A stretch of 14,610 nucleotides of DNA from an uncultured Flavobacteriales bacterium (lineage in GTDB: Bacteria > Bacteroidota > Bacteroidia > Flavobacteriales > Crocinitomicaceae), in NCBI GenBank assembly GCA_946478775.1, contig CAMLDR010000106.1:1-14610 (forward strand), written 5' to 3'. A model generated the notes under the pieces. It was not told the DNA's origin. It saw only the letters and a program-made list of their open reading frames with translations, and searched no databases. The first letter of the stretch is position 1. The number at the start of each line of letters is the position of its first letter. The position numbers and the translations under genes are program-made. Shown here one piece after another: positions 1 through 8,059 of the stretch.

Positions 1-22
1 TTTTTCTTTCTCTTTTTCCATC

Positions 23-1420
23 TTATGAAAGGCGTTTTAAGAAGTTGATCATTAAACGGATTCCCGTTCCGGTGCCCCCAAAACCTCTGTAGTCCTGAGA
101 TTTGTCCAGGAAAGCAGGTCCTGCAATATCCATGTGGATATAAGGTGCTTTTACGAAATGCTCCAGAAATTTCCCGGCAGTAATCATTCCGGCATAGCCG
201 TTCCCGATGTTATTCAAATCGGCAATTTTGGATTTCATGTCGTCGTAGTAATCATCCCAAAAAGGAAATTCAACCATGCGTTCGTAAGTTTCCATTCCTG
301 CTTCATTCAGCATATTGAAATATTTTCGGTCGGCATTTCCCATCATGATGGAAGCGCGTGTACCGATGGCACGAGCAGCGGCTCCTGTTAAAGTTGCTGC
401 GTCGATCACTAATTCCGGTTTGAATTTTTCGGAATAGGCCAGTGCATCTGCCAGGATCATGCGTCCTTCGGCATCGGTATTCAATACTTCGACCGTTGTT
501 CCGTCATACATCGTAATAATATCACCGGGAGCGTAAGCATTCAATCCCGGACGGTTGTCCGTAGCGGGAATCAACCCGATCAAATGGATTGGAAGTTCCA
601 TCATTGCTGCCGCATAAATCGTTCCTGCCATCATAGCTGCGCCTGCCATGTCTGATTTCATGGCGTCCATGGAGCCGGCTGTTGGTTTTAAACTCAAACC
701 TCCGGTATCGTATACAACTCCTTTTCCAACTAAAACAATGGGTTTTTTATTGCTGGGTTTTTTGGGTTTGTATTCGATAATGGTAAATGTTGGCGGATCA
801 ATGGATCCTTTGTTTACGGACAATAATCCGCCCATTTTCAGTGCTTCAATTTTTGATTTTTCTAAGATCGTTACTGAAAATTGCGCTTCTTTTCCTTTTT
901 CTTCAATGGCTTCAGCCAATTGGGTGGCATTTAAGCCGGAAACAGGTTCGTTTACCAGGTCGCGTGCCCAGAAAACCGCTTTTAAAGTAGCTGAAAGTTC
1001 TGCAATTGCAGCTGCTGTGATCTTTGCCGAGAAATCAATGGTTTCTAATGCGAATTTCTCTTTTGCTGCCTCTTTCCGGTATTTCAGGTACTGATAGCAG
1101 GAAAGTGCAAATCCTTCGGCAAGCAAAAGACTGTTGGGCTTCCCTCCGTCGATGAAAATGCTTTTGACCTCTTTGGGCAAAACTCCGCGAAGTTTGTGCC
1201 CCATAATGCGTTGTTTTTCATCGGTTGCCTGGTCTTTGATAAACACGAAGTGTTTTCCTTTTAAGGGCAGGTGTAAAAACTGGGAGTCTGCATTCTTGTG
1301 GAAGATTTCCAGTTCTTCTGCAACCGTTTTTGGAAGCTTGGCCTGCGTTTCAAGCTTTTTCCCAACAAGGACAACAAGGCCTTCTTGCTGGTCGAACGCA
1401 GCGGATGTATTCAAATTCAT
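23..1420 (-). CDS. Leucyl aminopeptidase family protein (peptidase M17)
   Basis: Cytosolic two-metal aminopeptidase that removes N-terminal residues from peptides. The 465-aa product has the M17 catalytic core in its C-terminal half: VGKGVVYDTGGLSLKP (about 231-246, giving Lys233, Asp238 and Lys245), MKSDMAGAA (Asp257) and the signature NTDAEGRM (314-321, giving Asp316, Glu318 and Arg320). By analogy with E. coli PepA these supply the metal ligands and catalytic Lys/Arg, so the enzyme should be active. The N-terminal domain is shorter than in the roughly 500-aa PepA. A TTG lies three codons upstream (1429), but the ATG at 1420 is preferred. A promoter candidate lies just upstream, so the gene can be transcribed apart from the DUF4349 gene 91 nt upstream. 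The stop codon is 22 nt from the window edge. The family call is firm; substrate preference cannot be read from sequence. Confidence 0.95.
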   Translation of the reverse strand: MNLNTSAAFDQQEGLVVLVGKKLETQAKLPKTVAEELEIFHKNADSQFLHLPLKGKHFVFIKDQATDEKQRIMGHKLRGVLPKEVKSIFIDGGKPNSLLLAEGFALSCYQYLKYRKEAAKEKFALETIDFSAKITAAAIAELSATLKAVFWARDLVNEPVSGLNATQLAEAIEEKGKEAQFSVTILEKSKIEALKMGGLLSVNKGSIDPPTFTIIEYKPKKPSNKKPIVLVGKGVVYDTGGLSLKPTAGSMDAMKSDMAGAAMMAGTIYAAAMMELPIHLIGLIPATDNRPGLNAYAPGDIITMYDGTTVEVLNTDAEGRMILADALAYSEKFKPELVIDAATLTGAAARAIGTRASIMMGNADRKYFNMLNEAGMETYERMVEFPFWDDYYDDMKSKIADLNNIGNGYAGMITAGKFLEHFVKAPYIHMDIAGPAFLDKSQDYRGFGGTGTGIRLMINFLKRLS

Positions 1421-1442
1421 AAGAATCAAGTTATGTGAATCG

Positions 1443-1473
1443 TAAAGATACTATTCGAATGCCGAATTACGAA
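1443..1473 (-). promoter_or_regulatory. Putative Bacteroidota promoter of the aminopeptidase gene
   Basis: Read on the minus strand, TATCTTTA (1450-1443) matches the Bacteroidota -7 box TAnnTTTG at 7 of 8 positions. TTCG (1473-1470), 19 nt upstream, matches the TTTG -33 box at 3 of 4. The start codon would follow some 15 nt after the predicted transcription start. The -33 box lies inside the GAATnnn repeat array. This is consensus matching by eye only. Confidence 0.4.
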
Positions 1474-1508
1474 TGTTGAATGCCGAATTCTTTTGAATTT
1501 GGAATGTG
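1457..1508. repeat. Degenerate 7-nt tandem repeat GAATnnn
   Basis: Seven GAAT units follow each other: GAATGCC, GAATTAC, GAATGTT, GAATGCC, one stretched 10-nt unit GAATTCTTTT, then GAATTTG and GAATGTG. Six of the seven units are exactly 7 nt. The 12-mer GAATGCCGAATT occurs twice, 21 nt apart (1457 and 1478). The array fills most of the gap between the DUF4349 gene and the aminopeptidase gene and reaches into the latter's predicted promoter. From memory, AATTCGGCATTC-type strings recur between genes in Bacteroidota genomes, so this may be one copy of a dispersed family. Confidence 0.7.
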
Positions 1509-1511
1509 GGA

Positions 1512-2354
1512 TTATTTTTTCAGTTTTCTATAACCATAAACTGCTGCAGGAATGCCTATTAAAAGAAGCGGCCAGATTGAAAGCAATCCCAGGAAAAGCA
1601 TGACTACTCCGGTCCATCCGATTGCTAATGAATTTTTTGCTTTTTCCCAAAAACCGAGTTCTTCCGATGAAATCTCCGGATGGCTGATCGTTTTGTATAG
1701 TTCGATATTTAATGTGCTGTAACCCACCTGATCGTCTAAAAATGCCAATCTTCCTTCCTGGCTTTCAATTTCTTCAATTAACGCCCTGATTTTCTCCTGA
1801 ATCTGCAAAAGCTCATCCATGCTGTTGGCTTTTGTGAGGAATTGTTCGTAACGCGCCAGGTAAGCCCGTTTACTTTTTAACCGTGTTTCAATATCCGTAT
1901 ATTCAGCGCCCACATCTTTTGTCTGAATGTCTTTGGAAACGATCTCATCGCCGCCGCCATCAATTACCTGAAGGACCCGGTCGAAATTTTTTGCCGGTAC
2001 CCGCACTTTTAATGAATAACGGAATTCGTATTCTGATTTACTGAATTGTTCGTTGTCATAATATCCGTCAAGGGATTTGAGTGCCTGATCCAATCGGTTT
2101 TTACTTTTTTGAATATGCTGTGACTTCAGGTCTAGTCTTCCGGTTCGGATCAGTTTCTTTTTGGTTTCGGAAACAACACTTTTTTTCGCCTTTAATTCTT
2201 CGTCTGCTGAGCCTGAACTTCTGTCTTCCTGCTGAAAATTTGAACTTCCGGGTTTAGCCTCGTATTTTGCTTCCCCGTTTTGTGAACAGGAGAAAATGAT
2301 CATCGGTATACTGAAGAGTCCGATGAAAAGGGAAGGTTTGATTAATCTTTTCAT
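1512..2354 (-). CDS. DUF4349 domain-containing lipoprotein
   Basis: 280-aa predicted lipoprotein. The leader has a basic start (MKRLIK), a hydrophobic stretch and a lipobox-like end at FSC (Cys23). A low-complexity polar linker (about 24-65) precedes the DUF4349 region (about 66-225), recognised by the KLIRTGRLDL start, the VRVPAKNFDRVL segment, ETRLKSKRAYLARYEQFL and the QVGYSTLNIELYK end. The charged helix at about 178-205 (MDELLQIQEKIRALIEEIE) is a likely coiled coil. A hydrophobic segment (about 247-272) followed by a basic tail (YGYRKLKK) suggests a second membrane anchor. DUF4349 has no established biochemical role. The gene follows the MarR gene by 69 nt in the same direction, so the two may be co-transcribed and the lipoprotein may be under MarR control; that is inference. 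Confidence 0.88.
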   Translation of the reverse strand: MKRLIKPSLFIGLFSIPMIIFSCSQNGEAKYEAKPGSSNFQQEDRSSGSADEELKAKKSVVSETKKKLIRTGRLDLKSQHIQKSKNRLDQALKSLDGYYDNEQFSKSEYEFRYSLKVRVPAKNFDRVLQVIDGGGDEIVSKDIQTKDVGAEYTDIETRLKSKRAYLARYEQFLTKANSMDELLQIQEKIRALIEEIESQEGRLAFLDDQVGYSTLNIELYKTISHPEISSEELGFWEKAKNSLAIGWTGVVMLFLGLLSIWPLLLIGIPAAVYGYRKLKK

Positions 2355-2423
2355 GTTTAGGATTTTAGTAAGTTGTAGTACAAACGCATCCTAAATAGGT
2401 TCAGTTGGAGGGAAAGAAAAAAA

Positions 2424-2882
2424 TTAGTTTAATTTAACCACTTGCTGCCCGATGTTTTTAAGCATAGAGATTGTTTTGTTCAGGTTTCTAACGTCAATTT
2501 CGTTTAAAAAGTTCGCGTAGAATTCTTCAAACATTTGGTTGTAAACCTGGCAGAGTTTTTTCCCTTCTTCGGTAAGCGAAATGATATTGTTCCTTCTGTC
2601 GCTTGGGTCTTCCTCGCGCAGCAAGAGCTCTTTCAGCGAAAGTTTGTGAATGATAGGCGTAAGGTTGGCTTTATTCTTTCTCACGCGATCAGCTATTTCT
2701 TTTTGGTTGATCTGATTGGATCGTGATAATACCATCAGGACCTCCAGCATTTCAACGGTGATTCCCAGCTCGTTGTTTTTCAATTGCTTTTTAAAATAGG
2801 TCTGAATAATGAAGCGGATATCCTTGATAGAATCAATTAGCTCCATCAGTTTAGCCATGTTCGTGTTTTCTATTTCGATCAT
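2424..2882 (-). CDS. MarR-family transcriptional regulator
   Basis: 152-aa predicted DNA-binding protein with MarR architecture: a first helix (about 8-35), a helix-turn-helix (about 58-85, INQKEIADRVRKNKANLTPII), and the wing with the family hallmark DPSDRRNNIISLTEEG (92-107; Asp92, Asp95, Arg96, Arg97), then C-terminal dimerisation helices (about 108-150). MarR proteins bind palindromic operators as dimers, usually near their own gene, and are often released by small ligands or oxidation. Cys111 is the only cysteine, so no two-cysteine redox switch is evident. The first ATG (2882) is used; an ATG at codon 9 is an alternative. The likely targets are itself and the DUF4349 gene 69 nt downstream. 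Three related TTA(T)CTAAAG elements lie upstream. The ligand cannot be inferred. Confidence 0.93.
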   Translation of the reverse strand: MIEIENTNMAKLMELIDSIKDIRFIIQTYFKKQLKNNELGITVEMLEVLMVLSRSNQINQKEIADRVRKNKANLTPIIHKLSLKELLLREEDPSDRRNNIISLTEEGKKLCQVYNQMFEEFYANFLNEIDVRNLNKTISMLKNIGQQVVKLN

Positions 2883-2922
2883 ACTAAGATTTAAGTTGAA
2901 TCGAAATTTACCACGAAAACAG

Positions 2923-2992
2923 TTATCTAAAGTAACAGTTACCCTGAAAAATTACTAAAGTGTATGACTTATTGATTGATTGGTTACTAAAG
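2923..2992. repeat. Three TTA(T)CTAAAG elements upstream of the MarR gene
   Basis: TTATCTAAAG (2923-2932), TTACTAAAG (2952-2960) and TTACTAAAG (2984-2992) lie in the 145-nt gap upstream of the MarR start. The two perfect copies are exactly 32 nt apart, about three helical turns. The first copy lies within GTTATCTAAAGTAAC (2922-2936), which has GTTA/TAAC inverted ends as a MarR-type operator might. A near-copy in opposite orientation, TTTTAGTAA (2363-2371), lies just before the DUF4349 start. They may be regulator binding sites; no footprint evidence is available. Confidence 0.4.
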
Positions 2993-3027
2993 GGTGCGTT
3001 TTAGCACATAATTGATACCACAATTAG

Positions 3028-6000
3028 TTATTCTTCGTAGTTCATATAAACATCTTCTTCTCCATAATACCCCTCGGGAGCTTCTCCGTTGTTCATATTG
3101 ATTCCGTAGTATTTACGTTTCAGTTCTTTTCCGGCCTGATAGGTAATAACACTCACGTCCAGTAATTTCTCCTGGTAATTCAAAATAGCGTCCAGGTTTT
3201 CCAAATTCGGGTTTAAGCAGATCTCACTCATGTTCTTTACACTTCCCAAATCGCCTTTCAGCCACCTTCCATTTCGTTTGCCCATGACGTATTCTCCTAC
3301 CTGGTTCAGGTTCCCGCTTACATCGTATAATTTCCAGATCCCGGTTGGCAAACCATCTTTAACCCAACCTTCATTTTGAATGGAACCGTTGTCGTAGTAG
3401 TTTTTTACGTACCCGTTTTTTCGCTGCTGTGTACTGTCTTTTTCCCAGAAACAATAAAGCATACGCTCCTCGTTGTGGTCGGTATGTGAACAGTCGTACT
3501 TTTCAAATTTTTCGATGATCCAGCTTTTGCTCAAAGGGTTGTTCTGCTCGTCCAGGTAATAAAGTATTCCTTTTGATTTGAATTTAATGCTGTCATTGAC
3601 TGAGATAATGCTGTCGAAATATTCCACTTCCATTAGTTTCTTCCCATAGTAGTTGAAGTACTTCCAGCAGCCGGTTTTGTTCCCTTTTGAAATGGTCCCG
3701 GTTCTGGCAATGGTGTCGTTCGGATAGTATTTCGTTATAGTGTAGTCAATACCGGTTTTGTTTACCAAACTGGGCCTTCCGTAATAAGGTTCGTAAAGGC
3801 CATAATCGGAGTAGCCGACCTGATAGATCAATTGATCAATACTTGTGCTTGTGGTGATGTCTGCAAAATTAAAAGGAATGGAATCTCTCCAGTCGAATTC
3901 GTAACGAACGCTCAATTCATTTTCTTCCCAGATCTTTTCCTCAATGGGCTGATTGTATTGAAATTTGACGTATTGGTATTTGAAACCAAGTGTGTCATAA
4001 GCTTCGTAATCGTCTATTGGCTGTCCGCTTAAGAAAAATCCTTTTTTTGCCAGTTTTCCATTGGAATGGTAGGCAACGGATTCTCCCTGCAATGCTCCGT
4101 TCTTGAAACTCAGATCAAAAATCAGGACAGAATCTTTTTCCGGGCTGGTAAAATACGTTTTTACGTTCCCGTCTATGTACCCGTTTCTGTAGTATGCCTG
4201 ACTGAAAAATAATTTATTGCGTTTGAACTCCAGTCCTTCCTTCGCTCCATCAACAAAATTGACATAAGTCAGTGTGTCACCTTTCCAATTGGTAGTGATG
4301 TATGGACCGGACAGCTGACCGTTTTTGAAAGTGCATTTTGATTCCGGGTAATAGGTCTTTTTCAAAGGATATTCCTCGTATCTTGAAATCGGATCTTCAT
4401 ATCCGTAATCCACTTCCTCTGGATTTGGTTTTGGCTTGGGAAAGGCCACATTATAGTCCAAATTGTCTCCGTGCGCTTCGCCGTTCTTATAACCGATGGT
4501 GGATCTTACTTTACCGAATTGGTCTTTGTAAGTCCAGATCCCTTCCGTTTTTCCGTTCAGGTATTTCCCTTCCACCGAGGTGAAAACGGATTCTTCTTTT
4601 ACTTTGAGCGTTTTAGTATAAGCGTACACTTCTTCTTCTTCGCGGGGTATTTTTCTTCCGTCGAAATTGTAATCCGGATGTTCGTAAAGTGCAGCGAATA
4701 CCCCGTAAAGATTGGTGAACATCCCGGTTACGGCATGTGAAAGTTGTCCCGAACCACTAAATTCGGAAGTGTATCCCACAAGCAAGTCACTTCTTTTTTT
4801 AGATTTCAGGTAAGATTTAATAGCGGCCTGGTAAAGTTTCAGATCTGTTTTGCTATTTGGGAGTGAGAGCTGAATGGACTGATCAGTGGCTTTCACACTA
4901 AAATTCCCTTTTTTATCCGTTAATTTAAGTATTCCGGTAAAGGGTTTCCCGTTTACAAACAGTTCGTCGTCTTTCTCAACCGCATACTTATATTCCCAAT
5001 AGTATGCGAGCCTTTCAAGCGGAATGGTATCTGATAAAGTGGATTTCCAATAATCGTCCAATGTTCCGTTTTGAATGGTTTTGAGCATCAGGTTTTTATA
5101 TTTCCAGGTTTTCGTGGCATTCATGTTCAGGTAATCTTCTGAGAAAACCACTTCCTGGGTAGAAACGGTATCACCCATTAAATTGGTGTGGATGATGTTC
5201 AGTGTTCTGCTCTTCGGATAGAAATAAACCTGTTTGGCCACGGAAGAATCTACTTTAAAAAGTTCCTGGACCAATAAGATCTTTTCTGGCATCGGGCCTT
5301 GTTTTAGGTCCTTGTCTTCCGAATAGATGAAAGTCGGATTGTTGTAATTCCGTTCGTATTCCTTGTCATCGATGGTTACTAAATCTGCATTCCTCTTATC
5401 GGAATTTTCTAAAGCATTCCCTTTCGAATCGTGCCATGTTTCGTGGTATTTTACGCCATTGTAATCGTAAAATCGCTGCACATATTGATTGGAATCGGCA
5501 ATAAACACCACTTCATTTGCAATCGTTCCGTTATCCCAGTATACCGGTTCTTCCTTGAGCAGTGTTCCGTCTTTTACTTCGAAACGGTATTTTAACTGGC
5601 CATTTTGGTAGTAGCTTTCTACAATTCCTTCGTAGGCAAAAAGATAGCCCATTGAGTCGATCAGTTCATTGAGTTTGTAGCGTTTTTTGTTTGCAAACTC
5701 GTAGAATTCATTCGGATTGTATTCGGTTCCCGGTGCAGCATCAAAATCAAATTCAGGTTCATAATAATCCCCTTCATAGAGTTCTTCTCCTTCATAGCTG
5801 GTGAGGTTTTCCTCAGGTAATTCAAGACTTTCTGTTTCCGGTTCAAGAACTGTCAGGAAATTGATGAAATCCGGGAAATTTGTTTCATAGCCTAAATCAT
5901 ACTCCTCGCCACGCTGGGAATCACCGGAACTGTTTCTCAGCACCAGGGAATCGGTTTTTTCGTAATTCATGTATTCATAAGGAATCACACTGTGGCGAAT

Positions 6001-6933
6001 GATCGGCGATTTCCCTCTTTTTTTATCACTTCGCAGGGTATAACGGTCGATCAACACTTTGTCTTTTTCTTTGGTGACGATCAGCTTTCCTTTTTTATCC
6101 AATGTCACACTCGTTCTAAATTGATAGATTTCCCACGCTCCGGATGCCTGATCTGCCAGGTAGTTCCCGGAAGTCAGTAATTCCTGGTTCTCATAAACGG
6201 TGAAAGGGCCGTTTTTCAATCCGTTTATAAAATGGAAAGTTGTTTTTGTGGTGTCGTAAACTACTTTTTCCAAACGGCTTTCGATGGATTCTTTGGGGCT
6301 GTAGGAATCATTTGCATCGAATTTTTGGATGTATTCAAATACCTTCCAGGCACCTGTTTTTTCACTGTTCAGATAATTTCCCGTTTTCACGATTTTTCCT
6401 TCGGGAGTAAACCAGGTACTTTCTCCTTCAACCCGATTGTCTTTGATTGAAAAGAAGGCGGCAACGACATCGTTTTTATAACGCAAAACACGTTTGGAAA
6501 TATAGGGAATGTCCCGATAGTACAAGACGTAATCTCCATCCGGAAGACTTAGAAGAGAAGGTGTGGGATCTACCGAAATACTATTGTCTGTGGTGACCAT
6601 CAAGTGTGGATAGAATTCAAGGATTTGCTCAAATTCCCTGGCATATTTTTTAAACGACCTCGGAAGGAGTGCATTTTTTTTCTCCCCTTCGGTAACGGGT
6701 ATAATACTTACGGAAACTATTTTTTCGTTTCGTTCATCTCTTTGAATAACCTCTCTTTTGTCGGCGAAATTCAGGTAGTATTCCTGCATCCCAATAACGG
6801 CCTGCTGGTGAGGATAGACATAATAATCTTTCCCTTCAATGGTTACTTTTTCTGTTTGGGCAAACCCCAAAAAAGAAGAAAAAGAAAGAATGATCAGTAG
6901 AATGAATTTTCTGTCTAAGGCAGTATTGATCAT
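3028..6933 (-). CDS. Giant secreted MORN/YwqK-like repeat protein
   Basis: 1301-aa protein of unknown function. The ATG at 6933 gives a clean signal peptide (MINTALDRKF, hydrophobic stretch, FLGFAQ), with cleavage likely near residue 25. An upstream ATG at 6972 overlaps the previous stop (TAATG) but would add an implausible 13-residue prefix. The mature protein carries many divergent repeats of the type NG...G.W..Y..(N/G)G, as in MORN-variant/YwqK-family proteins, at roughly 168-200, 235-270, 437-480, 660-680, 788-830, 865-930, 940-985, 1075-1110 and 1173-1230. An acidic Glu/Tyr-rich insert lies near 363-400, and a non-repeat region near 685-770. I see no catalytic motif, C-terminal sorting domain or later membrane helix. 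It lies 38 nt after a lipoprotein gene, suggesting one operon. Databases often label such repeats 'YwqK antitoxin', but nothing here supports a toxin-antitoxin role. Confidence 0.85.
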   Translation of the reverse strand: MINTALDRKFILLIILSFSSFLGFAQTEKVTIEGKDYYVYPHQQAVIGMQEYYLNFADKREVIQRDERNEKIVSVSIIPVTEGEKKNALLPRSFKKYAREFEQILEFYPHLMVTTDNSISVDPTPSLLSLPDGDYVLYYRDIPYISKRVLRYKNDVVAAFFSIKDNRVEGESTWFTPEGKIVKTGNYLNSEKTGAWKVFEYIQKFDANDSYSPKESIESRLEKVVYDTTKTTFHFINGLKNGPFTVYENQELLTSGNYLADQASGAWEIYQFRTSVTLDKKGKLIVTKEKDKVLIDRYTLRSDKKRGKSPIIRHSVIPYEYMNYEKTDSLVLRNSSGDSQRGEEYDLGYETNFPDFINFLTVLEPETESLELPEENLTSYEGEELYEGDYYEPEFDFDAAPGTEYNPNEFYEFANKKRYKLNELIDSMGYLFAYEGIVESYYQNGQLKYRFEVKDGTLLKEEPVYWDNGTIANEVVFIADSNQYVQRFYDYNGVKYHETWHDSKGNALENSDKRNADLVTIDDKEYERNYNNPTFIYSEDKDLKQGPMPEKILLVQELFKVDSSVAKQVYFYPKSRTLNIIHTNLMGDTVSTQEVVFSEDYLNMNATKTWKYKNLMLKTIQNGTLDDYWKSTLSDTIPLERLAYYWEYKYAVEKDDELFVNGKPFTGILKLTDKKGNFSVKATDQSIQLSLPNSKTDLKLYQAAIKSYLKSKKRSDLLVGYTSEFSGSGQLSHAVTGMFTNLYGVFAALYEHPDYNFDGRKIPREEEEVYAYTKTLKVKEESVFTSVEGKYLNGKTEGIWTYKDQFGKVRSTIGYKNGEAHGDNLDYNVAFPKPKPNPEEVDYGYEDPISRYEEYPLKKTYYPESKCTFKNGQLSGPYITTNWKGDTLTYVNFVDGAKEGLEFKRNKLFFSQAYYRNGYIDGNVKTYFTSPEKDSVLIFDLSFKNGALQGESVAYHSNGKLAKKGFFLSGQPIDDYEAYDTLGFKYQYVKFQYNQPIEEKIWEENELSVRYEFDWRDSIPFNFADITTSTSIDQLIYQVGYSDYGLYEPYYGRPSLVNKTGIDYTITKYYPNDTIARTGTISKGNKTGCWKYFNYYGKKLMEVEYFDSIISVNDSIKFKSKGILYYLDEQNNPLSKSWIIEKFEKYDCSHTDHNEERMLYCFWEKDSTQQRKNGYVKNYYDNGSIQNEGWVKDGLPTGIWKLYDVSGNLNQVGEYVMGKRNGRWLKGDLGSVKNMSEICLNPNLENLDAILNYQEKLLDVSVITYQAGKELKRKYYGINMNNGEAPEGYYGEEDVYMNYEE

Positions 6934-6971
6934 GTTACTATGAGTTAATTGAATGCGAAAATAAGCTGTCA

Positions 6972-7925
6972 TTAGGGATAATAAGTATAGGTAAACAGTT
7001 CATGGGTCTGATAATTCGTTACTGCTTCGGCATGTTCTTTCTTATGAATGATCTTTGTCGGCAATTGTTTGTTGTCATAATAAATCAGCGATTCGACAGA
7101 TGTTACAAATGTTTCATCAATGAATGTAGAATCAATGTAGCCGTTAAAATGGCCTTTATTATAATTGAAATAGCGCTTTTTAAAGAAAGGATAATCTTCG
7201 TTTGTTATCAGTTTCGGGTAGTTCTTGCTGAAGTATTCATAGTTTGAAACAGATGTTTCCTTCACCTTGTTTTTTACTTTGTAGCGCTTGATGGGCTTGT
7301 CCGGAAAACCAAGGACGATCCAGTCATTAGGCAGCGGGCTTGCCAGGGAATCCACTGAAAGCGGGCCAAAGAATTTTCTGTTTAGTACAAAGTGAATGAG
7401 GTCCAAGTCATTGGATGCCACAAAAGAAGCGTAATTGGAGGATGATTTAACCGGATCGTAGGTAAAAGTATTGTTCTCGACTCCATACAAATTGTCTTTT
7501 TGAATGGCTTCACAATAATTCAGGGAACCGGATTTACTGATTTTGAAAGATTGATTTGAAATCACAATTCCCTCCGAAAAATCGGTTATCTGAAGCTGGA
7601 CCAATCTCCCGGATTGATTGAAAGTATAAACCAGTGTTCTTTTCGGGAAGGTTTCATCTTCTGATTCCGGATTGTATGCACTGGTATCTGAAATGACACC
7701 TTTGAACGAAGTAACGGTTAACTGCTGTATTTTTTTTTGAGCAAAGATACTGTCATTAAACCAGAACGGAAAGTTGATCAGTGACGAAATTTCCTCCTGA
7801 AAATAAAGCGGGTGGATCAGATCAGCCACAATTTCAGGCTTCCGGATAGGAACTTTCTTTTTTTGAGTGCAATTGGAAAGTAAAAATCCGGATAAAATCA
7901 ACAGGTAAACAAGGGTTCGCTTCAT
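6972..7925 (-). CDS. Putative lipoprotein of unknown function
   Basis: 317-aa product not assigned to a known family. The ATG at 7925 gives a lipoprotein leader: MKRTLVYLLILSGFLLSNC, with Cys19 as the lipidation site. The frame stays open to an ATG at 8015, but that start adds 30 residues before the leader and lies upstream of the best promoter candidate, so it is rejected. After the leader come a short basic linker (KKKVPIRK) and a mostly polar, Tyr/Phe-rich, probably beta-rich body. Segments such as LVYTFNQSGRLVQLQI, NTFTYDP and LIYYDNKQLPTKI read like successive strand pairs with YD.....L turns, as in RHS-like or wide-strand lipoproteins; this is only a resemblance. Its stop is 38 nt before the start of the giant repeat protein, so the two are probably expressed together and both exported. 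Confidence 0.75.
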   Translation of the reverse strand: MKRTLVYLLILSGFLLSNCTQKKKVPIRKPEIVADLIHPLYFQEEISSLINFPFWFNDSIFAQKKIQQLTVTSFKGVISDTSAYNPESEDETFPKRTLVYTFNQSGRLVQLQITDFSEGIVISNQSFKISKSGSLNYCEAIQKDNLYGVENNTFTYDPVKSSSNYASFVASNDLDLIHFVLNRKFFGPLSVDSLASPLPNDWIVLGFPDKPIKRYKVKNKVKETSVSNYEYFSKNYPKLITNEDYPFFKKRYFNYNKGHFNGYIDSTFIDETFVTSVESLIYYDNKQLPTKIIHKKEHAEAVTNYQTHELFTYTYYP

Positions 7926-7930
7926 CCAAT

Positions 7931-7960
7931 TAAAATTAATACATTTTGTTTCGTTCCAAA
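7931..7960 (-). promoter_or_regulatory. Putative promoter of the lipoprotein/repeat-protein operon
   Basis: On the minus strand TTTG (7960-7957), an 18-nt spacer and TAATTTTA (7938-7931) fit the Bacteroidota TTTG/TAnnTTTG pattern, with 7 of 8 in the -7 box. The box ends only 5 nt before the ATG at 7925, implying a leader of zero to a few nucleotides. This supports ATG 7925 over the upstream ATG at 8015. Confidence 0.45.
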
Positions 7961-8036
7961 CCACAGGGAAAGTGAAGTTTTTAGTTACCAAATGTTCATA
8001 TACTCTCATGTTCAAAATGTTCCCAAGAGTTTAAAG

Positions 8037-8054
8037 TCCCGATGGCTATCGGGA
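8037..8054. repeat. 18-nt palindrome TCCCGAT-GGCT-ATCGGGA
   Basis: Perfect 7-bp arms (8037-8043 and 8048-8054) around a GGCT centre that can itself pair partly. It lies between two divergent genes, where no terminator is expected. From memory, CCCGATnGCTATCGGG-like palindromes are frequent between genes in flavobacterial genomes, so this may be a dispersed repeat or a protein-binding site rather than a terminator. Confidence 0.6.
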
Positions 8055-8059
8055 TCAAA

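Noticed and set aside
648..1094. Open frame of 148 codons on the plus strand, antisense to the aminopeptidase.
   Set aside because: It lies wholly inside a gene with intact catalytic motifs, its translation has no recognisable family, and it is best explained as a shadow of that gene's codon usage.
1457..1508. Possible CRISPR-like array because of regular repeats.
   Set aside because: Units are 7 nt with no spacers and no cas genes nearby; period and length do not fit CRISPR.
2994..3007. Hairpin GTGC-GTTTTA-GCAC as terminator of the giant repeat protein gene.
   Set aside because: Only four base pairs and, on the minus strand, no T-tract follows, so support is too weak.
3028..6933. Antitoxin of a toxin-antitoxin pair, from the YwqK-type repeats.
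   Set aside because: The protein is 1301 aa with a signal peptide, and no toxin-like gene adjoins it; only the repeat resembles YwqK.
6934..6972. Longer start of the giant repeat protein at ATG 6972, overlapping the previous stop.
   Set aside because: It adds 13 residues before a well-formed signal peptide; the TAATG overlap is probably incidental.
7926..8015. Longer start of the lipoprotein at ATG 8015.
   Set aside because: It would put 30 polar residues before a clear lipoprotein leader and lies upstream of the best promoter candidate.
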